A DNA stretch of 64,000 nucleotides from Idiomarina seosinensis (GCF_003987275.1 NZ_PIQF01000001.1:496001-560000), one strand, 5' to 3'. Positions 18,369 to 30,699 are shown, numbered from the stretch's first letter. Notes: a model not told the origin generated them from the letters alone. Made by a program: numbers and translations.

Positions 18369-20552
18369 ATGGTCCATGTACGTAGTACCCACGTGGATGA
18401 TCCCAAATACAAAGACAGCGAACAGCATTGGCTGAACGCGGTCAGCGATCCTGAACCCTTAGAAAACACCTTAGCGCAGTTGCAGCAGCAGTTTCCCGAG
18501 CACCCAGAAGCACTGCTAAAAGGTCAGGAAATGGTTGAGATACTGGCCCCGTTAAAACTCGATGCTGAATCGTTACTGGCATCTTTGTATGTGCCGTTAC
18601 TCGATGCTGGGAAACTTGATTTAGACAAGTTAAATGGCAAACAGTCAAAGACTTTAATCGTATTGCTGCGTAACGTGCAGCAAATGCAAAGTATCGGCGA
18701 TTTACAACATTTTCAGCACGGCCAGCCCGATGGCAGTCAAATTGATAACGTGCGGCGCATGTTGCTGTCGATGGTCGAGGATGTTCGGGCCGTGCTGATC
18801 AAACTAGCCGAACGTATTTGTTATTTGCGTGAAGTAAAAGCGGCCGACGAAGAAACCCGAGTGTTAGCCGCTAAAGAGTGCGCTGAAATCTATGCGCCGC
18901 TGGCCAACCGTTTAGGTATTGGACAGCTTAAGTGGGAACTCGAGGACATTGCGTTTCGTTACCTACACCCTAATACCTATAAAACCATTGCTAAGCGTCT
19001 GCACGAGCGGCGCACCGATCGCGAGCAGTATATTGATAACTTTGTATCAAGTTTACAGCAAGCGCTTGATGAGCAGGGGATTCAGGCTGAAGTCTATGGT
19101 CGTCCGAAACATATTTATTCGATTTGGCGCAAAATGCAGAAAAAGCATCTGCAGTTCGATCAGTTGTTTGATATCCGCGCCGTGCGTATTCTCACTCACA
19201 ACCTGAAAGACTGTTATGCTGCGCTCGGTGTCGTTCATTCAAGCTGGCGGCACATTGCTTCAGAATTTGATGACTATGTTGCCACGCCTAAACCCAATGG
19301 TTATCAGTCTATTCACACCGTGGTGATTGGTCCGGAAGATAAGAACGTTGAAATTCAGATACGCTCGCACGATATGCATGATGACGCGGAATTGGGTGTT
19401 GCTGCACACTGGATGTATAAAGAAGGAGCTGCACCCGGCAAGCGTCATGGCTTTGAAGATAAAATTGCCTGGTTGCGCAAATTACTAGCCTGGCATGAGG
19501 ATATGGCGGGCAGTGAGAGTCTGGTCGATGAAATCCGCTCCCAGGTTTTTGAAGACCGTGTTTATGTATTTACCCCGAAAGGTGAGGTAGTCGACTTGCC
19601 GATGGGTTCGACGCCGTTGGACTTTGCTTACTACGTTCACAGCCAGGTTGGGCACAAATGTGTCGGGGCGAAAATTGACGGCCGTATTGTGCCTTTCACT
19701 TATCAGTTACAAAACGGTGATCGGGTTGAAATATTAACTCAGAAAACCGCTAAGCCGCGCCGTGATTGGTTAAACCCGCAACTGGGTTATCTGCACTCTT
19801 CGCGGGCGCGAGCCAAAGTACACACCTACTTTAAAAAACTCGATCGTGAAAAGAATATTCCGGCCGGTAAAGAGCTACTCGAAAATGAATTGCAGAAACA
19901 TCAGCTAACGCTGGCGAAAGTGAGTAAGTCGCTTGATTTAGAACGCTTTAACGTGACCAGCCTGGATGATTTATTGGCCGCCATTGGTGCCGGTGATATC
20001 AGATTGCAGCAGGTGGTGAATCAAGTTAAACCACAGGCGAGCGAAGAAGATCGGCTGGAACAGCTGAAAAAACGCAGTAAAGTTAACAAACGCAAGCTGG
20101 GTGGCACCTCCGAGGTGGTTATCGAGGGTATTGGCAACTTGATGATGCAGTTCGCGAAATGCTGTGAACCCTTACCTGGCGAGCCAATTATGGGCTTTAT
20201 TACGCAGGGACGGGGCGTGTCAGTCCACCGTCGTGACTGTGATCAACTCGGGCATTTACTGCATCAACACCCTGAGCGGGGGATTGATGTCAGCTGGTCG
20301 CGGCAGACTAAACAGGATTATCAGGCCGGCTTACGGATTTCTGCCATGGACCGTAATGGTCTATTGCACGATATCACCAGCATTCTATCCAATGAGAAAG
20401 CCGCCGTGTTGCAGATGGATAGTGATGCAGATAGCAGCTCCCAAACCGCGATCATTGTGCTGCAGTTGGCGGTAAAAGATAATGAGAGTCTACAACGCAT
20501 TAGTCAGCGCTTGCGACAAATTAACGGTGTTGAACAGGTACAGAGAGTTTAA
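18369..20552 (+). CDS. relA: (p)ppGpp synthetase RelA
   Basis: Ribosome-associated enzyme producing the stringent-response alarmone when uncharged tRNA enters the A site. The 727 residues show a pseudo-hydrolase region without a clear HD pair, then the synthetase core (FDIRAVRIL, TPKPNGYQSIHT and ELGVAAHWMYKEG). The TGS domain VYVFTPKGEVVDLPMG begins near residue 398, followed by zinc-finger/helical parts with Cys pairs and a C-terminal ACT domain. The N-terminus MVHVRS fits the RelA start. Confidence 0.97.
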   Translation: MVHVRSTHVDDPKYKDSEQHWLNAVSDPEPLENTLAQLQQQFPEHPEALLKGQEMVEILAPLKLDAESLLASLYVPLLDAGKLDLDKLNGKQSKTLIVLLRNVQQMQSIGDLQHFQHGQPDGSQIDNVRRMLLSMVEDVRAVLIKLAERICYLREVKAADEETRVLAAKECAEIYAPLANRLGIGQLKWELEDIAFRYLHPNTYKTIAKRLHERRTDREQYIDNFVSSLQQALDEQGIQAEVYGRPKHIYSIWRKMQKKHLQFDQLFDIRAVRILTHNLKDCYAALGVVHSSWRHIASEFDDYVATPKPNGYQSIHTVVIGPEDKNVEIQIRSHDMHDDAELGVAAHWMYKEGAAPGKRHGFEDKIAWLRKLLAWHEDMAGSESLVDEIRSQVFEDRVYVFTPKGEVVDLPMGSTPLDFAYYVHSQVGHKCVGAKIDGRIVPFTYQLQNGDRVEILTQKTAKPRRDWLNPQLGYLHSSRARAKVHTYFKKLDREKNIPAGKELLENELQKHQLTLAKVSKSLDLERFNVTSLDDLLAAIGAGDIRLQQVVNQVKPQASEEDRLEQLKKRSKVNKRKLGGTSEVVIEGIGNLMMQFAKCCEPLPGEPIMGFITQGRGVSVHRRDCDQLGHLLHQHPERGIDVSWSRQTKQDYQAGLRISAMDRNGLLHDITSILSNEKAAVLQMDSDADSSSQTAIIVLQLAVKDNESLQRISQRLRQINGVEQVQRV

Positions 20553-20557
20553 GTCGT

Positions 20558-21340
20558 ATGAGTGAATTTAAAGGAACTGCCGCCCTGATTGAAGTCATGG
20601 AGCGTCTGCGTAATCCTGAAACGGGCTGTCCGTGGGATTTAAAACAAAACTTTGAGTCTTTACTGCCCTATACGATTGAAGAAACCTATGAAGTTGTGGA
20701 TGCCATTCAGTCGGGCGACATGGCTTCAATTAAAGACGAACTTGGCGACTTACTGTTTCAAGTTATTTTTTACGCGCAACTGGCCAATGAGCAGGGCGAA
20801 TTTAATTTTGATGATATTGCCGAACACACCGCAAGCAAGTTAATTCATCGTCACCCTCATGTGTTTGGGACGGATGCTGAACGCAATTTATCCGACGCTG
20901 AAATAAAAGCGCAATGGGAGCAGATAAAGCATCAAGAGCGCACTAAAAAGGACGCTAGAGCATCGGTATTTGACGATATACCGAGTCAGTTACCGAGTGT
21001 TTTAAAAGCGGCTAAACTGCAAAAACGCGCCTCTTCGGTTGGCTTTGACTGGAATGATGCCGAACCGGTTTATGCCAAAGTTGAAGAAGAAATTCAGGAA
21101 GTCAAAGAAGCTACCGAACACGATCATATTGAAGAGGAAGTGGGCGACTTGTTGTTTGCGGTAGTCAATTTAGCCCGACACAAGCAGGTTAATCCAGAGC
21201 GAGCCTTGCAGCGTGCTAACGAAAAATTCAAAACCCGCTTTCAGCACATAGAGCAGAGCTTGAGACAACAGAACAAACACGCTACCGATTGCAATCTGGA
21301 ACAATTAGAAGAACTATGGCAAATTGCTAAACAAGAGTAG
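20558..21340 (+). CDS. mazG: Nucleoside triphosphate pyrophosphohydrolase MazG
   Basis: Hydrolyses NTPs and dNTPs to monophosphates, a housecleaning enzyme. Two MazG repeats are visible in 260 residues: the first with CPWDLKQNFESLLPYTIEE and ELGDLLFQVIFYA, the second around residues 150-215 with EEEVGDLLFAVVNLARH. It follows relA by 5 bp, matching the E. coli relA-mazG neighbourhood, where MazG can lower ppGpp effects. Confidence 0.96.
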   Translation: MSEFKGTAALIEVMERLRNPETGCPWDLKQNFESLLPYTIEETYEVVDAIQSGDMASIKDELGDLLFQVIFYAQLANEQGEFNFDDIAEHTASKLIHRHPHVFGTDAERNLSDAEIKAQWEQIKHQERTKKDARASVFDDIPSQLPSVLKAAKLQKRASSVGFDWNDAEPVYAKVEEEIQEVKEATEHDHIEEEVGDLLFAVVNLARHKQVNPERALQRANEKFKTRFQHIEQSLRQQNKHATDCNLEQLEELWQIAKQE

Positions 21341-21370
21341 TCGTGTACAAGTTTTATTAAGGAAATTTAT

Positions 21371-21823
21371 ATGAAACGGAGCTTCTGGATCGCACTTTTG
21401 GCATCATTCGTTCTGGTGAATGAATATCTGGCAACCTGGCTATTAGCGGTTTTTGTCGGAGATCTCGACATGCAGCAAGCTTACGCAAAAACTTTTAAGT
21501 TTGCGTCTTTCGATAGCTATATTTTTACCGCATCATTCCGTGCTATTCCTTATATTGCTCTAGCTTTATTGGCGGCAAAATCAAAACTAAGCCTAAGCGC
21601 CAACGGGCAGTTAAACTTGTGGCTGATGCTTATTGCTCTTGCCGGCTTCCATTTATATGGTTACTGGGGTATGCAGTACACGCTATTTACACCTGATAGT
21701 GCATCTTCGACCTCAGCACTAGCTGTTATATTTATTCCGATCTGGGCACTGGTTTTAGGGTCTGCTGGCTACGCACTGTTCCATACAGTATCGTTAATTT
21801 CCCAGTACTTTAAGCGACATTAA
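21371..21823 (+). CDS. Unknown four-helix integral membrane protein
   Basis: I do not recognise this 150-residue protein. Four hydrophobic segments are visible, at about residues 5-28, 52-70, 83-103 and 117-140, with a short basic C-terminus, so it probably sits in the inner membrane. It has a ribosome site (AAGGAAA) and starts 30 bp after mazG, so it may be read from the same transcript. Its stop shares four bases with the convergent cation-efflux remnant. Confidence 0.7.
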   Translation: MKRSFWIALLASFVLVNEYLATWLLAVFVGDLDMQQAYAKTFKFASFDSYIFTASFRAIPYIALALLAAKSKLSLSANGQLNLWLMLIALAGFHLYGYWGMQYTLFTPDSASSTSALAVIFIPIWALVLGSAGYALFHTVSLISQYFKRH

Positions 21824-22220
21824 CCACAACAGCCTGAGATATCAGTCTTTTCGCCGGCTTTTACCGCTTTCGCGTCACGAATAATACGCAGTGCCGACTG
21901 TAAAACAATTAAAGCAATCAGTGTGGCAATTAATAGATCCGGCCATGCCATCTGAAGTTGAGCTACCAGTAGGGCGGAAGTTATAACGCCGGTATTCATC
22001 AGCATATCATTGCGCGAGCAGATCCAACTGGCGCGAATATTGATATCGCCATTGCGGTGACTGTAGAGCAATAAAAAACAGGCGATATTTACTGCCAAAG
22101 CAAGCCCGCGATAAACTCGACAAAAAACATGACGCCGTTTAGAACCAACACGGTCTATAACAAACGTCGCTGACTACTATCAATTTTATCTTGTGAGGAT
22201 GTGCCGCAGCAGGATGACAT
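21820..22220 (-). pseudogene. Remnant of a CDF-type cation efflux transporter
   Basis: On the minus strand an ATG at 22220 starts MSSCCGTSSQDKIDSSQRRL and then meets TAG in frame; the same frame continues with LVLNGVMFFVEFIAGL, the usual first helix of cation-diffusion-facilitator transporters. Directly after that the frame changes (around 22098-22110) to ALAVNIACFLLLYSHR and the family stretch INIRASWICSRNDMLMNTG, ending at 21820. About 80 expected residues between are missing. So there is a nonsense change, an internal deletion and a frame shift. The 92-residue 3' frame alone is not a plausible transporter. Confidence 0.85.
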
Positions 22221-22273
22221 GTAAAAACTCCCTGAATAGCTATAGCGCGACATGATAACAGATGCCTTTTTAT

Positions 22274-22302
22274 TTGTCGTAAGGTAGCTCTTTCGGTATA
22301 CT
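22274..22302 (+). promoter_or_regulatory. Probable sigma-70 promoter for pyrG
   Basis: TTGTCG (22274-22279) and TATACT (22297-22302) are 17 bp apart, about 50 bp before the pyrG ATG in the 134-bp gap. Nothing else is evident in that gap. Confidence 0.6.
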
Positions 22303-22351
22303 ATTTTCCCGTCTTAAAGAATTCCCTACACTGACCTGACCAACTGGGTAA

Positions 22352-23992
<1,641 letters not shown>

Positions 23993-24002
23993 TCGAATTT
24001 AA

Positions 24003-25950
<1,948 letters not shown>

Positions 25951-25958
25951 ACCGTTTG

Positions 25959-26609
25959 CTAACCCTCAAGACGCTTATAGATCCATAGCGAATAGCCCGC
26001 CGGAACTAATGCCGCTATTAGTATTGCCGGTAGTATCAACCAGCTACTGGTGGTCAGCAATGCGCTGATAAATAGTACTAAACCAGCCAGTACGAACAGC
26101 CAGCCGGCCAAGCGGTGAGTGCGATTCCAGACTTCCTCGTTGGCAAGAGTCCAGGGCGTACGGATACCAATAAAAAAGTTTTTTCGCAACTTGCCAAAGT
26201 AGTTGCCAGTGAGCAGCAATAACAAACCTAAAGCGCCTGATATGACTCGTGTCATTGCTACTTGGTAGCCTAGCGCATAGGCTATCTGAGCTAAGCTGAT
26301 AACCGCCAGAAAGGCAATAATGATGGACATCAGCAGCCCAACCACATCGATAAACTCGTTCAGTTTAAAGCCCTTTGGCGAAATAAAGGAAAGTACCTCA
26401 AATAATAGCCAGGTACCAACCATTGTCAGTGGCAGAATAAGTGCCCCCCAAGGTTTATTCATCCAGCCGTCGACGTCGCCTGCCAGGTTCCAGTGTACCG
26501 GTATCGAGTCTGACAAGTAGGGATAAGCTAGCGCTGTTATCAGGCTTATAGCAGCTATAAATAAAAGGCTAATCCATCGGTGTTTTGCTGGAATTTTTTT
26601 ATCGTTCAT
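25959..26609 (-). CDS. sdpI: SdpI-family membrane protein (DUF1648)
   Basis: In Bacillus subtilis SdpI gives immunity to the SdpC toxin and relays its signal to SdpR. This 216-residue protein has about six membrane helices, the DUF1648 motif IPVHWNLAGDVDGW near residue 36, and the SdpI signature RKNFFIGIRTPWTLANEE near residue 145. It follows the sdpR-like gene by 3 bp. No SdpC-like toxin gene is in the window, so its role here is open. Confidence 0.85.
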   Translation of the reverse strand: MNDKKIPAKHRWISLLFIAAISLITALAYPYLSDSIPVHWNLAGDVDGWMNKPWGALILPLTMVGTWLLFEVLSFISPKGFKLNEFIDVVGLLMSIIIAFLAVISLAQIAYALGYQVAMTRVISGALGLLLLLTGNYFGKLRKNFFIGIRTPWTLANEEVWNRTHRLAGWLFVLAGLVLFISALLTTSSWLILPAILIAALVPAGYSLWIYKRLEG

Positions 26610-26612
26610 AAG

Positions 26613-26879
26613 TTAACTCCCGGAGAAAAGATCAAACATTAAAGACGCCACATCTTCGAACACAGAAAGGTTAAGCGAGTAAATAATTCGCTGGCCTTGG
26701 CGCTCAGTGCGGACTAAGTCGGCCTGCTTTAAAATACTGAAGTGGTGAGATAATGACGCCTTAGCGATATCAAAATGCTCGGCAATATCACCCGCGCTCA
26801 TTGATTGTCGCTTTAATAAATGGAGTATCCGGCGTCTTGTGGGGTCGGATAACGCTTTAAAAACGATTTGTTGTTGCAT
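26613..26879 (-). CDS. sdpR: ArsR-family autorepressor (SdpR-like)
   Basis: An 88-residue winged-helix repressor: LSDPTRRRILHLLKR starts the fold, and the recognition helix is in AKASLSHHFSILKQADLV, followed by a wing with RTERQGQRIIYSL. There are no cysteine metal-binding motifs, so it is not a metal sensor of the classical ArsR type. It leads an operon with sdpI and lies just downstream of a long perfect palindrome that is probably its operator. Confidence 0.88.
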   Translation of the reverse strand: MQQQIVFKALSDPTRRRILHLLKRQSMSAGDIAEHFDIAKASLSHHFSILKQADLVRTERQGQRIIYSLNLSVFEDVASLMFDLFSGS

Positions 26880-26890
26880 TATGGCAATGT

Positions 26891-26934
26891 CCTTTATTAG
26901 ATATTTAGAGATTAGTCTAAATATCTAATAAAGG
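26891..26934. promoter_or_regulatory. 19-bp perfect inverted repeat, probable SdpR operator
   Basis: Arms cctttattagatatttaga (26891-26909) and tctaaatatctaataaagg (26916-26934) are exact reverse complements, with the 6-bp spacer gattag. The right edge of the sdpR coding region is 12 bp away. ArsR-family dimers bind such AT-rich palindromes; here binding would cover the start of transcription and the ribosome site. Confidence 0.8.
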
Positions 26935-26950
26935 CAAATAGTGCTAGACA

Positions 26951-26984
26951 TAAAAAAGTCGCACCCCAGCAAAGGGTACGACTT
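26951..26984 (-). terminator. Terminator after ilvE
   Basis: On the minus strand the stem AAGTCGTACCC / GGGTGCGACTT (one A-C mismatch in the middle) is followed by TTTTTT. It lies just downstream of ilvE. Confidence 0.85.
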
Positions 26985-27014
26985 ATTGGCGGGCCAATTA
27001 AAAACTATACGGGT

Positions 27015-28013
27015 TTAATCAATACGGGTTAACCAGTTATGACTATCGGCTTGTTCGCCCCATTGGATCGCGTTCAGACTCTCGCGCAGACGTTGGGTCG
27101 TTGGGCCGCCTTGGCCATTGCCAACAGTTACTTGCTGACCATCACGAATTAAGGTGCCGACCGGTGTTAACACCGCTGCCGTACCGGACAATGCTGCTTC
27201 ACATTCTCGCTTTTCGGCACGTTCGATCAGTTCATCAACGCTTAATTCGCGTTCACTCACCGTCATTCCGGAATCGCGTGCCAGGGTTAAAATTGAATCA
27301 CGGGTGATACCATGTAAAAAGCTACTGTCCAGACTTTTGGTAATGATCTCGTTACCATCAATTAACAAGAAATTAGCCGCGCCGGTCTCTTGTACATCCC
27401 CATCAGGGCAGAACAGCACCTGATCCGCCTGGTATTCTGAGTGAGCCGCTAATATTGGTCCCAATGCACTGGCATAGTTGCCGCCGCTTTTAATCATTCC
27501 CATATGGGCCGCGCAACGTGAGCCATTTTCCTCGATAAGTAACTTGAGTGGCTTGATACCGCCTGAAAAATAATCACCAACCGGTGACAACAATATATAC
27601 AGCATGGAGCTATTAGTCGGATGCGCCGCTTTACCGATAGCGGGTTCGGTACCGATATGAGTCGGCCGAATATACATGGAGCCCGGAGGTGCCGGTACCT
27701 GATGAATATGTTCGCGCACCACATCGATGATCATCTGTTTCAGTAGTTGTTTATCGATCGGCGGTAATGACAGTAATTGGCTGCTCTGAGCCATCCGCTC
27801 GATATTCTGATCCATGCGAAAAATGTTAATCGAGTCGTCGCTATGTTTGAATGCTTTTAAACCCTCAAAACAGGTGCTTGCGTAGTGCAGTACGTGTGCT
27901 CCAGGGTGTAACTGAATGGCGTCTGAATTAACCAGTCGTGCTGGGCTCCAGTGTTCATTTTCGTAGGTTGCCAAGGTCATCTTTGGCATAAATACGGTAC
28001 CGAATGCGGCCAT
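27015..28013 (-). CDS. ilvE: Branched-chain amino-acid aminotransferase
   Basis: PLP enzyme for the last step of leucine, isoleucine and valine synthesis, or the first of their breakdown. The 332 residues are of the longer IlvE class: HYASTCFEGLKAF near residue 43, the PLP lysine in MIKSGGNYASALGP (Lys175) and the phosphate loop near GITRDSILTLA. It ends at a clear terminator and has a 12-bp gap from the small membrane protein upstream. Confidence 0.95.
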   Translation of the reverse strand: MAAFGTVFMPKMTLATYENEHWSPARLVNSDAIQLHPGAHVLHYASTCFEGLKAFKHSDDSINIFRMDQNIERMAQSSQLLSLPPIDKQLLKQMIIDVVREHIHQVPAPPGSMYIRPTHIGTEPAIGKAAHPTNSSMLYILLSPVGDYFSGGIKPLKLLIEENGSRCAAHMGMIKSGGNYASALGPILAAHSEYQADQVLFCPDGDVQETGAANFLLIDGNEIITKSLDSSFLHGITRDSILTLARDSGMTVSERELSVDELIERAEKRECEAALSGTAAVLTPVGTLIRDGQQVTVGNGQGGPTTQRLRESLNAIQWGEQADSHNWLTRID

Positions 28014-28024
28014 ATTGTTATCCT

Positions 28025-28318
28025 TTATTTAAATTTTACGTCGTGTTTTTTGCAGTACCAAAGCACAATGGGTATCTCAAGTACTAAATAGATGATGAAT
28101 GTGTACCAGAACCAGTTAAGAGAGAAGCTCATTAATGCAAATTGATAGCCGGTTCCCCAATACTTAAAGCCAACGATAAATAACGCTAGCCCAGTTGCAA
28201 ACAGATCAAAAAACGCAATTTTGTTAATATTGTTACCGGCAACTTTTGGGTACAGGTGTAAGTAACTGACCAAAATAATAATCAGGTTTAATAAGACCAC
28301 CAACAACTCAGCCGGCAT
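28025..28318 (-). CDS. Unknown small membrane protein
   Basis: A 97-residue protein that I cannot assign. It has three hydrophobic segments (about residues 3-23, 33-51 and 61-88) and a short basic tail ending KKHDVKFK. It lies 11 bp upstream of ilvE on the same strand and 28 bp downstream of the TSUP permease gene, so the three could share a transcript. Confidence 0.62.
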   Translation of the reverse strand: MPAELLVVLLNLIIILVSYLHLYPKVAGNNINKIAFFDLFATGLALFIVGFKYWGTGYQFALMSFSLNWFWYTFIIYLVLEIPIVLWYCKKHDVKFK

Positions 28319-28346
28319 TCACTACTCCTAAATTCATCGCGCTGTT

Positions 28347-29069
28347 CTAAATGCTTTGTAGGATAACAATCATTCCTGACAATAGCATTAAGGCAATGGT
28401 TAATTGCCGAAATCGAGACTCAGAAAAATGATGTTGCAATCGTTGCCCGATAGCTGCACCAACGATGGCTGCGGGTAAAAGTGTGGCGACTAAGTGCAAA
28501 TGTTCGGTCTGATAAATGCCCTGACGGGAAAAATTAACCACATTAGCTACGGCGATGGCAAGGAAGAACAGGCTGAGCGTGGCTCGGAACTGTTGCTTCG
28601 GTAGGCGGGCATTGGCTAGAAACAACACTATTGGAGGTCCGCCTAGTGTCATTAAACCGTTTAAAATACCAGACCCGGTACCAATCGAGATATAACCTGC
28701 CGTATGCTCAGCGGTGGGAAGCTGGCGACCGGAGGCCAACAGTGCGGCGACCAGCAGAATCACCAGACCAAGTGCTATTTTTAACCATTGCTCATTAATA
28801 TTGAGCAGCAGACTGCCCGCCACCAATGATGCTAATACGCCGGAGATAATTAACCATTTCCATTGCGAAGGGCGAGCCGCTTCGCGATTTTTCCAATAGA
28901 TAATCGCGGCGACAAAAATATTAATAACGGATAAACTTGGTGTTAGCGTGGTTAGCGGAAACCAAAGGGCCAGGATAGGCACGGCGACAAGACCTGAACC
29001 AAACCCGCTAATACCTTGTAATGTTGTTGCCAATAACAACACTATTCCTGCGATAATATATTCGATCAC
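28347..29069 (-). CDS. TSUP (TauE/SafE) family permease
   Basis: Predicted inner-membrane transporter of small anions, typically sulfite, sulfonates or related organic acids. The 240 residues have 7-8 hydrophobic helices with the family's repeated glycine/proline pattern: GISGFGSGLVAVPILALWFP near residue 19 and, in the second half, GSGILNGLMTLGGPPIVLF. The substrate cannot be read from the sequence. It faces away from ftsB. Confidence 0.88.
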   Translation of the reverse strand: MIEYIIAGIVLLLATTLQGISGFGSGLVAVPILALWFPLTTLTPSLSVINIFVAAIIYWKNREAARPSQWKWLIISGVLASLVAGSLLLNINEQWLKIALGLVILLVAALLASGRQLPTAEHTAGYISIGTGSGILNGLMTLGGPPIVLFLANARLPKQQFRATLSLFFLAIAVANVVNFSRQGIYQTEHLHLVATLLPAAIVGAAIGQRLQHHFSESRFRQLTIALMLLSGMIVILQSI

Positions 29070-29181
29070 TGAGTTGTATTACCTATATTTAACCTGTCAG
29101 ACAATAAAATCCGCGCGGCAGCCTTTTCACGCCGCAGATATGTCTTCATAATGAGACAAATAATAACAATGGAGTCAGAGC

Positions 29182-29505
29182 ATGCGAGTGGTGATTTTGC
29201 TGCTGTTGACCTTAATGCTGGCGCTACAATACCGGTTATGGTTTGGAAAAAACAGTCTGCCGGATTATTGGCGTTTGCAGCAAGAAGTCAAGAACCAGCA
29301 AGTAACCAATCAAAATTTAGAGCGCCGGAATCAGGTGCTCTACGCTGATATCGAGGATCTTCGCGAGGGTGAAGATGCGCTTGAGGAGCGTGCTCGCAAC
29401 GAGCTAGGCATGATAAAAAAAGACGAAGTATTTTTCCGTATTGTTCCCGCCACAATATCGAATCCGCGGTTAATTGAGCAATCAGCTGAAGGACCGAGCT
29501 CATGA
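29182..29505 (+). CDS. ftsB: Cell division protein FtsB
   Basis: Small bitopic protein of the divisome that forms a complex with FtsL and FtsQ. The 107 residues have an N-terminal membrane helix (about 1-20), followed by a coiled coil (about 28-70) and the conserved EERARNELGMIKKDEVFFRI. The first of a chain, its stop overlaps the ispD start by 4 bp, the standard gammaproteobacterial arrangement. Confidence 0.95.
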   Translation: MRVVILLLLTLMLALQYRLWFGKNSLPDYWRLQQEVKNQQVTNQNLERRNQVLYADIEDLREGEDALEERARNELGMIKKDEVFFRIVPATISNPRLIEQSAEGPSS

Positions 29506-30185
29506 GTGAGCCAGTGCGTATTGCGGCGGTTATTCCCGCTGCTGGTTATGGCAAACGGATGCAATCATCCGTACCCAAGCAGTTTCTTACGGTACAAGGG
29601 CGCTCAATCTTGCAGCATAGCGTTGATGCGGTATTACAAAACGAGGCAGTAGAACACGTATTTATTGCGGTTAGTGAAAATGCTCAGCATCAATTGCCAT
29701 TAAGCCGGCCGAAAGTTTCCTTCGTGGCCGGTGGTGATACCCGTGCAGAGTCCGTATTATCCGGTGTGTTACACGCAATAACCCAACAATATACGCATGT
29801 GCTGGTGCATGATGCCGCACGGCCCGGACTGCCCGCAGAAGTATTGGCAGCGGTTATTAAAGCGGGTATCCACGATGATAACGGCGCAATTGTTGCAGTC
29901 CCTGTTCGAGATTCGTTAAAACGCAGTGAACCGGACCAGCTCATTATTTCCACCAATGTTGCTAGAGACAACCTCTGGCAGGCACAGACACCGCAGTTAT
30001 TTTCTGCGTCGCTGCTGGCCGATGCTATCAGCGAGATGGGCACAGATAATCCAGCACTTACTGATGAAGCCTCGGCAATGGAGTTCATCGGTTATCACCC
30101 AAAACTAGTTATGGGATCACTTAAGAACCTAAAAATAACTCATCCTGAAGATTTAGAATTGATAACTGCTTTTTTAAAGGTGTAA
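29502..30185 (+). CDS. ispD: 2-C-methyl-D-erythritol 4-phosphate cytidylyltransferase
   Basis: Joins CTP to methylerythritol phosphate in the MEP isoprenoid pathway. The 227 residues show the nucleotide-binding start VIPAAGYGKRMQSSVPKQFL, the HDAARPGL motif near residue 105 and TDEASAMEF near 187. ispF follows 19 bp later, giving two successive-pathway enzymes side by side. Confidence 0.97.
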   Translation: MSEPVRIAAVIPAAGYGKRMQSSVPKQFLTVQGRSILQHSVDAVLQNEAVEHVFIAVSENAQHQLPLSRPKVSFVAGGDTRAESVLSGVLHAITQQYTHVLVHDAARPGLPAEVLAAVIKAGIHDDNGAIVAVPVRDSLKRSEPDQLIISTNVARDNLWQAQTPQLFSASLLADAISEMGTDNPALTDEASAMEFIGYHPKLVMGSLKNLKITHPEDLELITAFLKV

Positions 30186-30204
30186 TTAAAGGAGAATAGT
30201 AGTA

Positions 30205-30699
30205 ATGCAGATACGAGTTGGACACGGCTATGATGTGCACAAGTGGGGGGCCGATAAACCGCTGATATTAGCTGGCGTTGATATCCCTCACCATATTGGT
30301 TTAATAGCACATTCTGACGGCGACGTAGTCCTGCATGCTATTACTGATGCTTTGCTCGGTGCTATGGCGCTTGGTGATATTGGTCAGCACTTCCCGGACA
30401 CCGATAGTCGCTATAAGGGCGCCGATAGTATGCTTTTGCTTCAGGAAGCTTTGCGGCTGGCTACTGAAAAGAAGTTTGCAGTGGCAAACTTAGATGTAAC
30501 CGTGGTCGCGCAGGCTCCGAAATTAGCGTCTTATATTCAGCCCATGCGCGAATCAATTGCCAGTGGGCTGAATATTACCGTTGATGCGGTTAACGTTAAG
30601 GCAACGACCACAGAAAAACTCGGCTTTGTTGGCCGGGAAGAGGGAATAGCCTGCCATTGTGTGATCTTGATGGCAGCTCAGGACGGGACCCAAAAATGA
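30205..30699 (+). CDS. ispF: 2-C-methyl-D-erythritol 2,4-cyclodiphosphate synthase
   Basis: MEP-pathway enzyme that forms the cyclodiphosphate intermediate. 164 residues; zinc-binding [10 protein letters not shown] at the start, [19 protein letters not shown] near residue 36 and the C-terminal [20 protein letters not shown]. Its stop TGA overlaps the truD ATG in ATGA. Confidence 0.97.
   Translation: MQIRVGHGYDVHKWGADKPLILAGVDIPHHIGLIAHSDGDVVLHAITDALLGAMALGDIGQHFPDTDSRYKGADSMLLLQEALRLATEKKFAVANLDVTVVAQAPKLASYIQPMRESIASGLNITVDAVNVKATTTEKLGFVGREEGIACHCVILMAAQDGTQK

Noticed and set aside
22098-22120. Treating the 92-codon frame 21820-22098 as an intact small gene
   Set aside because: It lacks a natural start, and the missing N-terminal part of the same transporter is readable just upstream in other frames.
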